A stretch of DNA of 64,000 bases, from assembly GCF_005938645.2 (NCBI RefSeq), contig NZ_CP042171.1:3968001-4032000 (forward strand), given 5' to 3'. Source of the DNA: Pedobacter sp. KBS0701. Its GTDB lineage: Bacteria > Bacteroidota > Bacteroidia > Sphingobacteriales > Sphingobacteriaceae. How positions within the stretch are numbered: position 1 is the stretch's first letter; each line of letters starts with the position of its first letter. Positions 52,756 to 63,919 of this stretch are shown one piece after another. A program made the position numbers and the translations under genes. Below the pieces are notes generated by a model. The model made no database searches, was not told where the DNA came from, and saw only the letters and a program-made list of their open reading frames with translations.

Positions 52756-54507
52756 ATGAAAATTAAAACCAAGCTCCGCCTCGGATTCGGGTTTCTCTTT
52801 ATAATCGTTTTATCCTTCGGATTGATTGCGCTCTTTTTCTTAAACGAGCTTTCTGATAAATCGAAGGTAATTCTTAAAGACAACTATAAATCTTTGAAAT
52901 ATGTTGCTGCCATGCGCAATGTAATCGACCAGCATCCTTTTCCATTAAGCCGCACACAGCTGACTATATTTACTGAAAACCTCAAAAATGAGGGATTAAA
53001 TATTACCGAACCTGGCGAAAAAGCAGCCTTCAGGAAATTGGAAACAGCTTTTAATGCGCTGAACGGTCCACAACTGTCGACCACTACAGAAAGTAGTATT
53101 AAAAATTTGCGTGTGGCACTGCAAAATATAGAACAGGTAAACATGAAGGCCATTTATGATAAAAACGAGTTGGCTAACGAAACCTCATCAAGAGCAAACG
53201 TTTATATTATGATTGCCGCGACGCTGAGTTTTATCATCCTTTTTACATTTATTGTTAATTTTCCGGGTTTTGTAGCCAACCCCCTTGCCGAGTTTAGTGC
53301 GGCGATTAAGCAGATCAGTCGTAAAAATTATAAACAGCATTTACATTTCGAAAACGAGGATGAGTTTACAGAACTGGCAAACTCCTTTAATGGCATGGTG
53401 ATTAAATTAAATGAATGGGAAAATAGCAACTTATCTAAAATCAAATCCGAAAAGTCGCGCATTGAAGCCATTATTGCACAAATGCAGGATGCCATTATCG
53501 GCTTAAATGAGAAAGGAGAAGTGCTCTTTCTAAATCATCTGGCGGTGAAACTGATGAGTCTGGATGAAGACAAGGTTATTGGTCAGAATGTAGCCGAACT
53601 GACACAAAAAAATGAGTTGCTCAAAAGGATTATTAAACCTGAAACCAATGATAACACCTTAAAAATTTATACTGATGATAAAGAATCATATTTCCTGTTG
53701 GAAAATCGCGAAATCATCATCCCGAATTATGAAGAACAGGATGATAGCACATTAATTGCCTCCTCTAAATCTGCCGGAAGCGTTTACACGTTAAAAAATA
53801 TTACGCAGTTTAAAGAGCTTGATGAAGCCAAAACAAATTTTATTGCAACCGTTTCGCACGAGTTAAAAACACCGCTTTCGTCGATCAAAATGAGCCTGAA
53901 ATTGCTTAACGATGAGCGTGTGGGTATGATGAATGAAGAGCAGCACGAGTTACTTAACCACATTAAAGAGGATAGCGACAGATTGTTAAAAATTACCAGC
54001 GAACTGCTTGATCTATCGCAGGTAGAAACCGGCAATTTAAAACTCACTTTAGCCATCACTAAACCTGAAGAAATTGTGAGTTATGCGGTTGATGCTGTTA
54101 AATTCCAGGCTGAACAGAAATCGATCCAGCTGGTGCTTAACTGCGACCACAACTTACCAAATGTAACTGCCGATATTCAGAAAACGGCCTGGGTAATGGT
54201 TAACTTTTTATCTAATGCATTGCGGTACAGTTCAGAAAAATCGAAGGTAATCATTGATGTTTTCCAAAAAGACAATTTTATTGAATTCTCTGTCCGCGAT
54301 TTTGGAAAAGGCATTGACGAAAAATACCAGAAAAAATTATTCGACAGGTATTTCCAGGTACCAACCGATGGTCAGAATAAATCGGGTTCTGGATTGGGCC
54401 TTGCCATTTCTAAAGATTTTATCGAAGCCGAAAACGGAAAAATATGGGTAATAAGTGCCATCGGTGAGGGCAGCAAGTTTTGTTTCAGTTTACCAGTTGT
54501 AGAATAG
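52756..54507 (+). CDS. Sensor histidine kinase (HAMP-PAS-HisKA-HATPase), orphan
   Basis: 583 residues from ATG 52756 (MKIKTKLRLGFGF); a start seven codons earlier lies in the repeat and is less likely. Two membrane helices (about 9-30 and 150-172) flank a periplasmic helical sensor resembling KinB. A HAMP segment (about 175-225), a PAS domain (IIAQMQDAIIGLNEKGEVLFLNHLAVKLM) and the H-box ATVSHELKTPLSSIKMSLKLL follow. The ATPase domain has N-box VMVNFLSNALRYS, G1 VRDFGKGID and G2 GSGLGLAISKDF. No response regulator or other two-component gene is adjacent, so its partner is unknown. Confidence 0.95.
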   Translation: MKIKTKLRLGFGFLFIIVLSFGLIALFFLNELSDKSKVILKDNYKSLKYVAAMRNVIDQHPFPLSRTQLTIFTENLKNEGLNITEPGEKAAFRKLETAFNALNGPQLSTTTESSIKNLRVALQNIEQVNMKAIYDKNELANETSSRANVYIMIAATLSFIILFTFIVNFPGFVANPLAEFSAAIKQISRKNYKQHLHFENEDEFTELANSFNGMVIKLNEWENSNLSKIKSEKSRIEAIIAQMQDAIIGLNEKGEVLFLNHLAVKLMSLDEDKVIGQNVAELTQKNELLKRIIKPETNDNTLKIYTDDKESYFLLENREIIIPNYEEQDDSTLIASSKSAGSVYTLKNITQFKELDEAKTNFIATVSHELKTPLSSIKMSLKLLNDERVGMMNEEQHELLNHIKEDSDRLLKITSELLDLSQVETGNLKLTLAITKPEEIVSYAVDAVKFQAEQKSIQLVLNCDHNLPNVTADIQKTAWVMVNFLSNALRYSSEKSKVIIDVFQKDNFIEFSVRDFGKGIDEKYQKKLFDRYFQVPTDGQNKSGSGLGLAISKDFIEAENGKIWVISAIGEGSKFCFSLPVVE

Positions 54508-54621
54508 ATTCATGCTCTTTTTAACCGCAAAGGACGCAAAGTGTGGCAGAGGCAAAATGGAAGAAATAAGATAAAAAATGGATAGTGGAAAACGGCATCG
54601 CTGAACGCAACCCGCCTGGCG

Positions 54622-55098
54622 CTAAACAATATACGGTTCCATTTCCTTATCAATGCTTTTACGCAATTCCATTAATTTAATGGCATAACCATGCATGGCG
54701 ATTTCTTTTTCGGTTTTGGGTTTAAAAGCCGGAATTGCTTTCGGCTGTCCATTGTCATCAACGGCAACAAACACAATAATACAGTGTGTATTCTTCACAA
54801 AATCGGTTTGACCTACGGGTTTAGAAAAAGCATCAACGGCAATATGCATACTGGTTTTACCCGTGTAAATAATGCGTGCTTCCATTTTAACCAAATGCCC
54901 AATATGAACCGGGTGGAAAAACCTGATTCCGCCCACATAAACCGTTACACAATAGGTTTGGCTCCACTGCAAGGCGCAGGCAAAAGCAGCCTGATCAATC
55001 CACTTCATCATCATCCCACCATGCACCTTACCCCCATAGTTAACATCAGAGGGTTCGCTTAAAAATTGAAGTTCAATATGATTTTTAGTTCTGGGCAT
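54622..55098 (-). CDS. Acyl-CoA thioesterase (hotdog fold, YciA/BFIT type)
   Basis: 158 residues. The hotdog motif YGGKVHGGMMMKWIDQAAFACALQWS holds the catalytic helix, and GHLVKMEARIIYTGKTSMHIAVDAFSKP is the dimer strand block of the acyl-CoA hydrolase family. It hydrolyses acyl-CoA esters in the cytoplasm; chain-length preference cannot be told. It converges with the histidine kinase gene across a gap carrying an AACCGCAAAG-type repeat (54522-54545). Confidence 0.92.
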   Translation of the reverse strand: MPRTKNHIELQFLSEPSDVNYGGKVHGGMMMKWIDQAAFACALQWSQTYCVTVYVGGIRFFHPVHIGHLVKMEARIIYTGKTSMHIAVDAFSKPVGQTDFVKNTHCIIVFVAVDDNGQPKAIPAFKPKTEKEIAMHGYAIKLMELRKSIDKEMEPYIV

Positions 55099-55308
55099 GG
55101 TGATACTGCTTGGTTTAACGGTTTCGCTAAGATATTATAAAATAAGGTATTTTCCTGTATGTAGTTAGCTGTTATGATCTGTTAAGGAGACTCAGCACAC
55201 TAAACTGCCAAATACAAAAAAAGAGTCGCGCGGACATAAAATGATTACCACAAATTGATTGTTTTTTCTGCGCTAATCTGTGAAATCTGTAGGAAAATCA
55301 GCCACATA

Positions 55309-55341
55309 AAAACAAAAAAGTCGTAGCGAGACACTGCGACT
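55309..55341 (-). terminator. Rho-independent terminator of the GH97 gene
   Basis: On the minus strand AGTCGCAG pairs with CTACGACT (8 bp, one G-T, 7-nt loop), then six T and a further T-rich tract. It follows a separate perfect hairpin at 55353-55376. Confidence 0.85.
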
Positions 55342-55352
55342 AGAAGAGAAGA

Positions 55353-55376
55353 GTGTCAGTTGGCAACAACTGACAC
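55353..55376. other. Perfect 10-bp hairpin with GCAA/TTGC loop
   Basis: GTGTCAGTTG, a 4-nt loop, CAACTGACAC: a perfect stem 12 nt after the GH97 stop codon and 11 nt before the true terminator. It has no T-run of its own. On the plus strand the loop is GCAA, a stable GNRA tetraloop; on the mRNA strand it is TTGC. It may protect the 3' end. Confidence 0.5.
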
Positions 55377-55388
55377 CACCTAATCCAA

Positions 55389-57545
<2,157 letters not shown>

Positions 57546-57829
57546 TTATTGTTATTATTTATATCACATCAGAACTTGCAGGTTTTGGTTTCTGATACAA
57601 AAAAGCATGTAATTAAATACAATTTGTATCTAAGGTAGATACTAATCCGGTATAACCTGTTACAAAAAGTATTTCCTCTTTACTATATTTCGATTCATGG
57701 CTCCACGAACCGCGGCAGAAGTTAATACTTTTTTAATGGCCTCATTGAGCGCTACATCGTTTAAAATCGGCGAGGTGGTCACGCAGTACCTCCGCGTTAA
57801 GGATTGTAAGGGTTCAGCACCGATTAAGC

Positions 57830-57960
57830 ATCTGTTTTTATTTAATTACGGTATGCTTGCTTGTTTCACAGGTTTTCATTGGTACCGAAGCGTAGTGTAG
57901 CCCTGAAAAGCCTAAACCAATCCCGTTTTCCACGGGATTGGGTAACGCCCAAATCAGTTG
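57830..57960. repeat. Diverged fragment of the inverted-repeat family
   Basis: GATTAAGCAT, TGCTTGCTTGTTTCACAGG, TTTTCATTGG and GAAGCGTAG occur in the same order as in 59985-60125. The ends are unclear and the long stem is not recognisable. Confidence 0.4.
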
Positions 57961-57989
57961 GCAATTCACACCTGTTGATGGGCCAACCC

Positions 57990-58031
57990 CGATCTATTCA
58001 AATAGATCCTGAAACAAGTTCAGGATGACGT
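57990..58031. repeat. REP-like palindrome
   Basis: GATCCTGAAACAAGTTCAGG followed by ATGACG; TCCTGAA pairs with TTCAGGA. The same theme, with changed loops, is seen at 26450-26480 and 3095-3110. Confidence 0.45.
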
Positions 58032-58069
58032 TACGATATAAAAATCGGGACAGGAGACGATGCTGTGCT

Positions 58070-59323
58070 TTACTCTAAAAGCAAGGTATCATCATCTTCA
58101 TCTGTTAAACTCAGCTGCACACTATCGCTACCTGCAATTCCCTCTATAGAACCACGGATATGGGTCGCATTTAACAATACTTTCTCCAATTGTTTTTCAC
58201 GTGCTTTCCATAAACGTTCCATCGCATCGCGCTCACGCTGTATGGATAGTTTCATACTCATAAAACCCTCTCTGATGGCTTTCCATTGTTCAGAAAACTC
58301 TGCCCCCATTAGGTAATCGTATAACATGTGCATTTTTTCGCCACGGTTTTCCTGCGATTTTACTGCGCCTGCCAAACGCAAAATACCTTCCCGCAACACA
58401 TAAGCTACGGCATTTACTTCTTCGAAAGAACAGATCCAAACTCCATCACGCTGTCCGAAACAATCCATGCCTTTTGGGTAACACTGACTTACAATCACCG
58501 CTACATCAATGCCCATACTGCGCATATCTTTCTTCAGTTTTTCGATCCAGTCGCCACCAAAGTCTTTGGTACGTTTGCTTTCGTAAATAATTTTACCGCA
58601 TTCCTGTCCAAATTGATTACGCACCACCTGTACGCAATCTGCCCCACGTACACCTTTGCCAACTTCTTCAATTAAATCGAAAGGGTAATTAACACGGAGC
58701 AGTTCTTCCAGGATCAATTCCTGTACTTCGCCCTGTAATTGCATACTACCCTGCTCGGCTTTGCGTTTCATCTCTTCAGCCAGTTTTTTCTGATCGTCGA
58801 GCTGTTTTTCCAATTCCTTTAAACGCAATTGATGTTCAGTATCTTTAATACTATTCTTTTCTGCCTCTTGTTTACGAATCTGTTCTACCAACTCGTTACG
58901 CTGTTCCTGCATTTTACGTTGAAAAGCAAGTTCCATTTCTTCTTCCTTTACTTTAAGGCTTTCCTCGCGACGTAAAAATTCGAGTTCTTTTTCACGGGCC
59001 AGCTTTAATTTTTCAGCATTATCTTTCGCATTACCTTCCAGCATTTGCAGTTTGGTTTCAAAATCGGCCGAAATACTTTTACGAAGGTTCTCCTCCAAGC
59101 TATCCTTAAGTTTGGTCTTCTCTTCGTTAAGTTTAGCCTCAAAAGCTTTCAGCTGTTGCTGTTTTTCTGACTCGAAAACCTGTAGCTTACGTTGATATTC
59201 TTCATCTTTCTGCCTTGCATAAGCAGCCGCTTTCTCACGTAACTCTTTCTTATAATCTTCGGCCATAGCTTCTTCCATCGGAAAAATATGGGCACAATTG
59301 GGGCATTTTATTTCGGTAGGCAT
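58070..59323 (-). CDS. DUF2130 family protein
   Basis: 417 residues. An N-terminal zinc-ribbon half (IKCPNCAHIFPMEEAM) is followed by a long charged coiled coil (about 20-195, mostly E, K, Q and R). The DUF2130 core then reads VQELILEELLRVNYPFDLIEEVGKGVRGADCVQVVRNQFGQECGKIIYESKRTKDFGGDWIEKLKKDMRSMGIDVAVIVSQCYPKG. The I-Y-E-S-K-R segment preceded by an Asp is reminiscent of a PD-(D/E)xK nuclease core, but activity is not established. Cytoplasmic, single gene. Confidence 0.92.
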   Translation of the reverse strand: MPTEIKCPNCAHIFPMEEAMAEDYKKELREKAAAYARQKDEEYQRKLQVFESEKQQQLKAFEAKLNEEKTKLKDSLEENLRKSISADFETKLQMLEGNAKDNAEKLKLAREKELEFLRREESLKVKEEEMELAFQRKMQEQRNELVEQIRKQEAEKNSIKDTEHQLRLKELEKQLDDQKKLAEEMKRKAEQGSMQLQGEVQELILEELLRVNYPFDLIEEVGKGVRGADCVQVVRNQFGQECGKIIYESKRTKDFGGDWIEKLKKDMRSMGIDVAVIVSQCYPKGMDCFGQRDGVWICSFEEVNAVAYVLREGILRLAGAVKSQENRGEKMHMLYDYLMGAEFSEQWKAIREGFMSMKLSIQRERDAMERLWKAREKQLEKVLLNATHIRGSIEGIAGSDSVQLSLTDEDDDTLLLE

Positions 59324-59412
59324 AAATTATTTTTTACCGCAGTAAATACTGTGGATTACAAAGATATTAAAGCTTTTTATGAATGTGCAAAGGAGTTTTG
59401 CACCATCATACC

Positions 59413-59793
59413 CTAAAGCACTTTCGATCTGATTTCATGACCAGCGGCAAGGATTTTACTGACCGGGCATTTTGTTGCAATTTCTTCCAGTCTGATTTTT
59501 TGTTCTTCGGTAAGCACGCCAGTACAGGTAATTTCTTCCAAAAAGATTGTTTCACCGTTTTCGGTATCAATGTTTACTTCCACCTCAATTTTATCAATGG
59601 GCCATTCCTTCCTATCGGCATACATTCTTAAAGTAATGGCTACACACGATGCCAAAGAAGCCATTAATAATCCTTTTGGTGCAAAACCTTTATGTGTTCC
59701 TCCTAACTCTAAAGGTTCGTCTACGATAATATCATGTGAACCATTGGTTACCGAACATGCATAATGTTCTTTATTTATTGTTGCTTTTACCAT
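59413..59793 (-). CDS. OsmC family protein
   Basis: 126 residues. GTHKGFAPKGLLMASLASCVAITLRMYADRKEW carries the first reactive Cys of the OsmC/Ohr fold. The second half KIRLEEIATKCPVSKIL has the Cys of the CPVSK motif. OsmC/YhfA proteins reduce organic peroxides or act as thiol-dependent detoxifiers. It is 89 nt from the DUF2130 gene on the same strand. Confidence 0.93.
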   Translation of the reverse strand: MVKATINKEHYACSVTNGSHDIIVDEPLELGGTHKGFAPKGLLMASLASCVAITLRMYADRKEWPIDKIEVEVNIDTENGETIFLEEITCTGVLTEEQKIRLEEIATKCPVSKILAAGHEIRSKVL

Positions 59794-60179
59794 TTTAATT
59801 CGTTTAGTAACCCAAATATTGTGCTTTAACTTTAAACTTAGGTAAAAGTCTGGTCTTTTTTAAGATCGATATCGTAATTTCATGATTGCTGCAGCCTTAA
59901 CGGTTCACTACTAACCTCATTGATCACCTAAATACAGATATAAAATTGTAAACATTAATTCACAAAGGTATACCACAGCTACATTGCCATCTAAACGCGA
60001 TTTCAGCGGGTACTTCCGACTTAAGCACTTATTTTGTTGTTTTATAGTGTGCTTGCTTGTTTCACAGGTTTCATAGGAGCGGAAGCAGGACTGCTTTTCC
60101 AAAAAAACTACTGTACTTGCTTTCCAAATTAAAAAACATCAAACATTATATCAGCCGAATTGTTCATTTATAAAACCAC
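59794..60179. other. Gene-free divergent region with a repeat-family fragment
   Basis: Between OsmC and the YtxH gene. The right half (about 59985-60125) is a fragment of the inverted-repeat family. The left part shows no gene, RNA or clear promoter; the minus-strand frame at 59917-60102 is accidental. Confidence 0.4.
59985..60125. repeat. Diverged copy of the inverted-repeat family
   Basis: It contains CCATCTAAACGCGATTTCAG, CAGCGGGTAC, GACTTAAGCAC, TGCTTGCTTGTTTCACAGG, TTTCATAGGAGCGGAAGCAG and GACTGCTTTTCC. The order resembles the right half of one unit followed by the left start of another, as if a junction between tandem units was retained. Confidence 0.5.
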
Positions 60180-60551
60180 ATGATCATGAAATACAGAAAG
60201 TTAATCGGAAAATATTTAAAGCACGAATCGGATAACAGTGCAAAAATAGCCCTTGCCTTGGTGGCTGGTTTAGCAGCTGGTGCAGTAATTAGTATTTTAT
60301 TTGCTCCAGATAGCGGTGCAGGCACCCGGGGAAAAATTGTTGGTGGAGCCAAAAACCTGCGTTATGGCTTTCAAGACAAATATAACCTGTTAAAAGAGAA
60401 AGTTTTTGGCGTAGAAGCAATTGAAGAAGATATTGTTGAACATGAAGTGCCTCATTTTAAACACACAGTTGCTAAAAAGCGCAAATCAGATGTGAAAGAG
60501 ATTCTTGAAAATGCCCACGAAAATGGTCAGGTACAGGAAGGACAAGGATAA
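60180..60551 (+). CDS. YtxH domain-containing protein
   Basis: 123 residues. One N-terminal hydrophobic segment IALALVAGLAAGAVISILFAPDSGAGTRGKI, with the glycine-rich helix and the LFAPxSGxxTR motif of YtxH (general stress) proteins, is followed by a charged tail. The tail contains VAKKRKSDVKEILENAHENG. Probably inner-membrane anchored with a cytoplasmic tail. A second ATG two codons in may be the start. Function unknown; such genes often respond to stress. Confidence 0.85.
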   Translation: MIMKYRKLIGKYLKHESDNSAKIALALVAGLAAGAVISILFAPDSGAGTRGKIVGGAKNLRYGFQDKYNLLKEKVFGVEAIEEDIVEHEVPHFKHTVAKKRKSDVKEILENAHENGQVQEGQG

Positions 60552-60825
60552 AAAATACAAAAAATTTAATGAGTCATTTGCATGGATTAATGATCCATGC
60601 AAACCTTTAGCCTTTAAATAATTTCTTAGTATTGGAGGTTAGCACATTTTCTCATTTTATCCTCTCGAAAATTTTGCCTTTCCTTATTAAACTGATATCC
60701 AGCCAATTTTATCAAAAACAGGGAATTTCAATTAAGTGTTTGAGCGCCTGGTTTGGTAACGTTCATTAGTCATTAGTTGAGAGTAGAAACTAATGAACAA
60801 CTGACCATTGAACTAATGGATTACT

Positions 60826-61821
60826 TTATCCTTCAATTGCCTTCCAAAGCATATCTTTCAGTTCTAAAATATTTTTTTCGGCTACTGATGAGATAAATAT
60901 CGATGGGATATTTGGCAGATCCTGCTTCATTTCTTCCATCAGTTCTTCATCTAACATATCTGATTTGGTAATGGCTAAAACGTGTGGCTTTTGCATTAAT
61001 TCAGGATTGTAAGACTCCAGTTCACTTTTAAGAATTTCGTATTCTTCTTTAATTGAGCGACTTGTATCAGCCGGAACCATGAATAACAGCACCGAATTAC
61101 GCTCGATATGACGAAGGAAACGGTATCCTAAACCTTTACCCTTTGATGCACCTTCAATAATTCCAGGGATATCTGCCATTACAAAAGATTTTCCACCCCG
61201 GTAACTTACAATACCCAGATTAGGAACAATGGTAGTAAAAGGATAATCGGCAATTTCTGGTTTAGCCGCCGAAACTACAGAAAGTAAAGTTGATTTTCCT
61301 GCATTTGGGAAACCTACGAGACCAACATCGGCTAAAACTTTTAATTCTAAAATATTCCAAACTTCCTGTCCCTGCTCGCCTGGTTGTGCGAAACGTGGTG
61401 TTTGTTGAACAGAATTTTTAAAATGCGCATTACCCAGACCACCACGGCCACCAGCCGTTAAAATTTTAGTTTCGCCATCTTTTGTAATTTCAAAAAGGAT
61501 TTCTCCCGTTTCAGCATCTTTAGCAATGGTGCCAAGCGGAACTTCTAAGATTTCATCCTTACCTTGTTTACCGAATTTATGGGAACTTCCACCTGCCCCA
61601 CCATCTTCTGCGATGATATGTTTACGGTATTTAAGGTGTAATAATGTCCAGATATGAATACTGCCTTTAACGATAATGTGGCCACCACGACCGCCATCAC
61701 CACCATCAGGACCACCCATTGACGTTAAAATATCACGATGTAAATGTGCTGAACCTGCCCCACCCTTACCAGAACGGCAACAAATTTTTACATAATCTAC
61801 GAAATTCGAACCCTGTGACAT
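60826..61821 (-). CDS. obgE: GTPase ObgE/CgtA
   Basis: 331 residues. The N-terminal Obg fold is glycine-rich ([37 protein letters not shown]... [15 protein letters not shown]). The G domain follows with G1 [13 protein letters not shown]2 [14 protein letters not shown]3 [16 protein letters not shown] and a TKSD G4. It assists 50S ribosome assembly and stringent signalling. It lacks the long C-terminal domain of some relatives, which is normal in this phylum. It follows adk on the same strand beyond a terminator. Confidence 0.97.
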   Translation of the reverse strand: MSQGSNFVDYVKICCRSGKGGAGSAHLHRDILTSMGGPDGGDGGRGGHIIVKGSIHIWTLLHLKYRKHIIAEDGGAGGSSHKFGKQGKDEILEVPLGTIAKDAETGEILFEITKDGETKILTAGGRGGLGNAHFKNSVQQTPRFAQPGEQGQEVWNILELKVLADVGLVGFPNAGKSTLLSVVSAAKPEIADYPFTTIVPNLGIVSYRGGKSFVMADIPGIIEGASKGKGLGYRFLRHIERNSVLLFMVPADTSRSIKEEYEILKSELESYNPELMQKPHVLAITKSDMLDEELMEEMKQDLPNIPSIFISSVAEKNILELKDMLWKAIEG

Positions 61822-61871
61822 ATTTTAATATTGAAATGTTTTACTATTGGAACGTTGAAATGACAACTCCA

Positions 61872-61910
61872 TTAAAATTAAAGAGTTATAACGTTTTAAC
61901 ATTATAACTC
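61872..61910 (-). terminator. Terminator of adk
   Basis: On the minus strand GAGTTATAA pairs perfectly with TTATAACTC (9 bp, 10-nt loop), followed by TTTAATTTT. It lies in the 169-nt gap between adk and obgE, about 80 nt after the adk stop. Confidence 0.65.
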
Positions 61911-61990
61911 CTTTTATGTTTTTTATAACGGATCAGGAATTAATTAAAACCGTTTCCCTGATACTATATTTGCTTCCTGAACCCGATACT

Positions 61991-62566
61991 TTACACTTTA
62001 TACTGATCAATTACGGCGCAAAGATCATGATATACTGTTTCTATTTCACCAATCCCGTTTACTTTATTCAACTTCCCCTGCTCTTCATAATAAGGCAATA
62101 CATGGATCGTTTTATCAAAGTATTCTGAAATCCGTTTTTTCAGTTTTTCAGCATCATCATCTGGACGGCCACTGGTTTTATGACGTTCGGCAATACGTTT
62201 TGTAAGCTCGTCCTGATCAACATCTAAAGCAATAACACCAGCAATTTTACTGCCTTTACGCTCTAAAAATAAATCAAGCTCAATTGCTTGCGGAACGGTA
62301 CGCGGAAATCCATCAAACACAAATCCTTTAGCATCAGGATTTTTATCCACCTCTTCCTCAAGCATGGCAATCGTAATGGCATCGGGAACCAATTCTCCAT
62401 CAGCTAACAATTGACTTACTTTTTTTCCTAATTCTGTTTCTCCTTTAACGTGTGCTCTAAAAAGATCGCCTGTTGAAACGTGTACCAACTGATATTTTGC
62501 AATCAGCTTTTCAGATTGGGTGCCTTTACCCGCCCCTGGAGGGCCAAAGAGAACTAAATTAAGCAT
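61991..62566 (-). CDS. adk: Adenylate kinase
   Basis: 191 residues, the short form without a zinc LID domain. P-loop FGPPGAGKGTQSEKL (8-16 core), STGDLFRAHVKG, the AMP site FVFDGFPRTVPQAIELD, and LTKRIAERHKTSGRPDDDAEKLKKRI. It interconverts 2 ADP with ATP and AMP in the cytoplasm. A -7 promoter box lies at 62683-62690, giving a leader of about 110 nt. Confidence 0.97.
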   Translation of the reverse strand: MLNLVLFGPPGAGKGTQSEKLIAKYQLVHVSTGDLFRAHVKGETELGKKVSQLLADGELVPDAITIAMLEEEVDKNPDAKGFVFDGFPRTVPQAIELDLFLERKGSKIAGVIALDVDQDELTKRIAERHKTSGRPDDDAEKLKKRISEYFDKTIHVLPYYEEQGKLNKVNGIGEIETVYHDLCAVIDQYKV

Positions 62567-63227
62567 TCAAGTTGTTTAGGTTGTCTTCAAAAAATTAAAA
62601 AAGCCTTATTCCTATGGCTCTGTTACAAGTAATATCCAAATCACTGATTAATAGCATTAGACATTGCTTAGTTTCAAGGCTGCAAATATATAATTATTAA
62701 TTTAGATGCCATTTAAAATTGGCAATTTATTTAGAAAAGGTCTATTTTAATGACATTTATCTTTTTCTAAAAAGAATCTTGTGCCATTTTTATATTTGAC
62801 AGAATTTTCATCAAATACTAAGTCACATAAACAAAAGATTCTTTTTAAATTTTGATCAATTTTCACAAAGAATTTAGATGTTTGAAACAATTTTCTAATT
62901 ATATGAACCTATCCATATAAAAAAACAATCCAAATCAATGAATCCTGAATTTAAGTGAACTTACAGAACGTATTGGTTAATAATATTCCATTGCTAATTA
63001 TTTTAATACTGCAGACTCTAAACCAAATAGCTAATGTATCATTAAGATAATTTTTTAGTCAATATATAGGCCCCATTCTATACATTCATGAAATGAAATC
63101 AATCTATTCTACGCATGTTGCCTGCAACACAGCCTAATGGTTTAACCGATTTCATTTACATTATTGGTCATAAATTCAATTTTTGATGAATCCTGGCCTA
63201 TTACAATTCAATGAGTAATTATCCAAT
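62567..63227. other. AT-rich gene-free region upstream of adk
   Basis: About 660 bp without a convincing open frame. It holds the adk -7 box (62683-62690) and a 12-bp perfect inverted repeat, AAAAAGAATCTT at 62769-62780 and AAGATTCTTTTT at 62835-62846, 54 nt apart. The remainder is AT-rich with no RNA gene recognised. Confidence 0.4.
62683..62690 (-). promoter_or_regulatory. -7 element upstream of adk
   Basis: On the minus strand TATATTTG matches TAnnTTTG and is followed by GC as in many such promoters. No -33 TTTG at the ideal spacing. Confidence 0.45.
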
Positions 63228-63773
63228 CTAATGAAGTGTCTGAATCTCTGAAAGATTCTCGGTTAGCATCGGAAGTTTTTGTCGGGCCCATTCCCTTAAT
63301 GCAAGATCTTTAGCCCCTTCTGAAGAAATCGCATTAACATGAAATCCGACAAATTGCTGATCCGATTCAACAGTTAACCTGACCAGCTCCTTCTTAAAGC
63401 TATCTCCTGTGAGCTTTTTTAATTCAACAAGCCTTTCATGGTTTTCATCACTGATAGCAATGGAAGAGGCAGGTCCGCTTATTCCTAACAGCGTATTCAA
63501 CTCCAAAATGTATTTTTTTGAAAACTCTACACGCTTTTTTGCAAGTATAGGAAAACGCGGATCAGCATTGATTTTGAAAAGCTCTTCATTCAGAAGTTGT
63601 TGATAGTTATGCTCAGGCACGGTCATATCATAGAAATTTTCAGATGTGATCATATAGGCCCCAGTATCTTCCTTATGGCAGGATGTACACAGCAACCAGC
63701 AACATACCAAACCATATAGTAGCAGCTTAAAGTGTAGCGAAAAAAAAAGATTGATAGCACATCGTATATCCAT
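63228..63773 (-). CDS. DUF4142-like lipoprotein
   Basis: 181 residues from the chosen start ATG at 63771-63773 (MDIRCAINLFF); the frame continues 26 codons upstream but only this start places a lipoprotein signal (WLLCTSC) correctly. After the lipobox the protein is helical, with the DUF4142 pattern: AKKRVEFSKKYILELNTLLGI, ENHERLVELKKLTGDSFKKELVRLTVESDQQFVGFH and ALREWARQKLPMLTENLSEIQTL. DUF4142 proteins are ferritin-like helical bundles of unknown function in the envelope. The usual HxxxH spacing is only partly kept, so the assignment is moderate. Confidence 0.7.
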   Translation of the reverse strand: MDIRCAINLFFSLHFKLLLYGLVCCWLLCTSCHKEDTGAYMITSENFYDMTVPEHNYQQLLNEELFKINADPRFPILAKKRVEFSKKYILELNTLLGISGPASSIAISDENHERLVELKKLTGDSFKKELVRLTVESDQQFVGFHVNAISSEGAKDLALREWARQKLPMLTENLSEIQTLH

Positions 63774-63863
63774 GGTTTTTCGTTTTATTTCGAAAAGCCT
63801 TTTATCGGATTGACAGGTACTGCGGAGAGCACTTATAACATAAAGCAGCATAAAAAAGCAAAT

Positions 63864-63912
63864 TTTAAAACAAGGTAAATGTTAGCCTGGTATGCTACCA
63901 GGCTAACATTTA
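63864..63912 (-). terminator. Strong hairpin terminator of the edge dehydrogenase gene
   Basis: A perfect 17-bp stem (63876-63892 with 63896-63912) closing a 3-nt loop, followed on the minus strand by CCTTGTTTTAAAATTTG. It begins 8 nt after the stop of the partial alcohol dehydrogenase gene. The stem is unusually long for a terminator. Confidence 0.75.
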
Positions 63913-63919
63913 TTAGAGG

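Noticed and set aside
57697..57900. 67-codon open frame between GH97 and DUF2130 genes
   Set aside because: The second half is dispersed repeat sequence shared with 60050-60068, and no domain or conserved pattern is visible.
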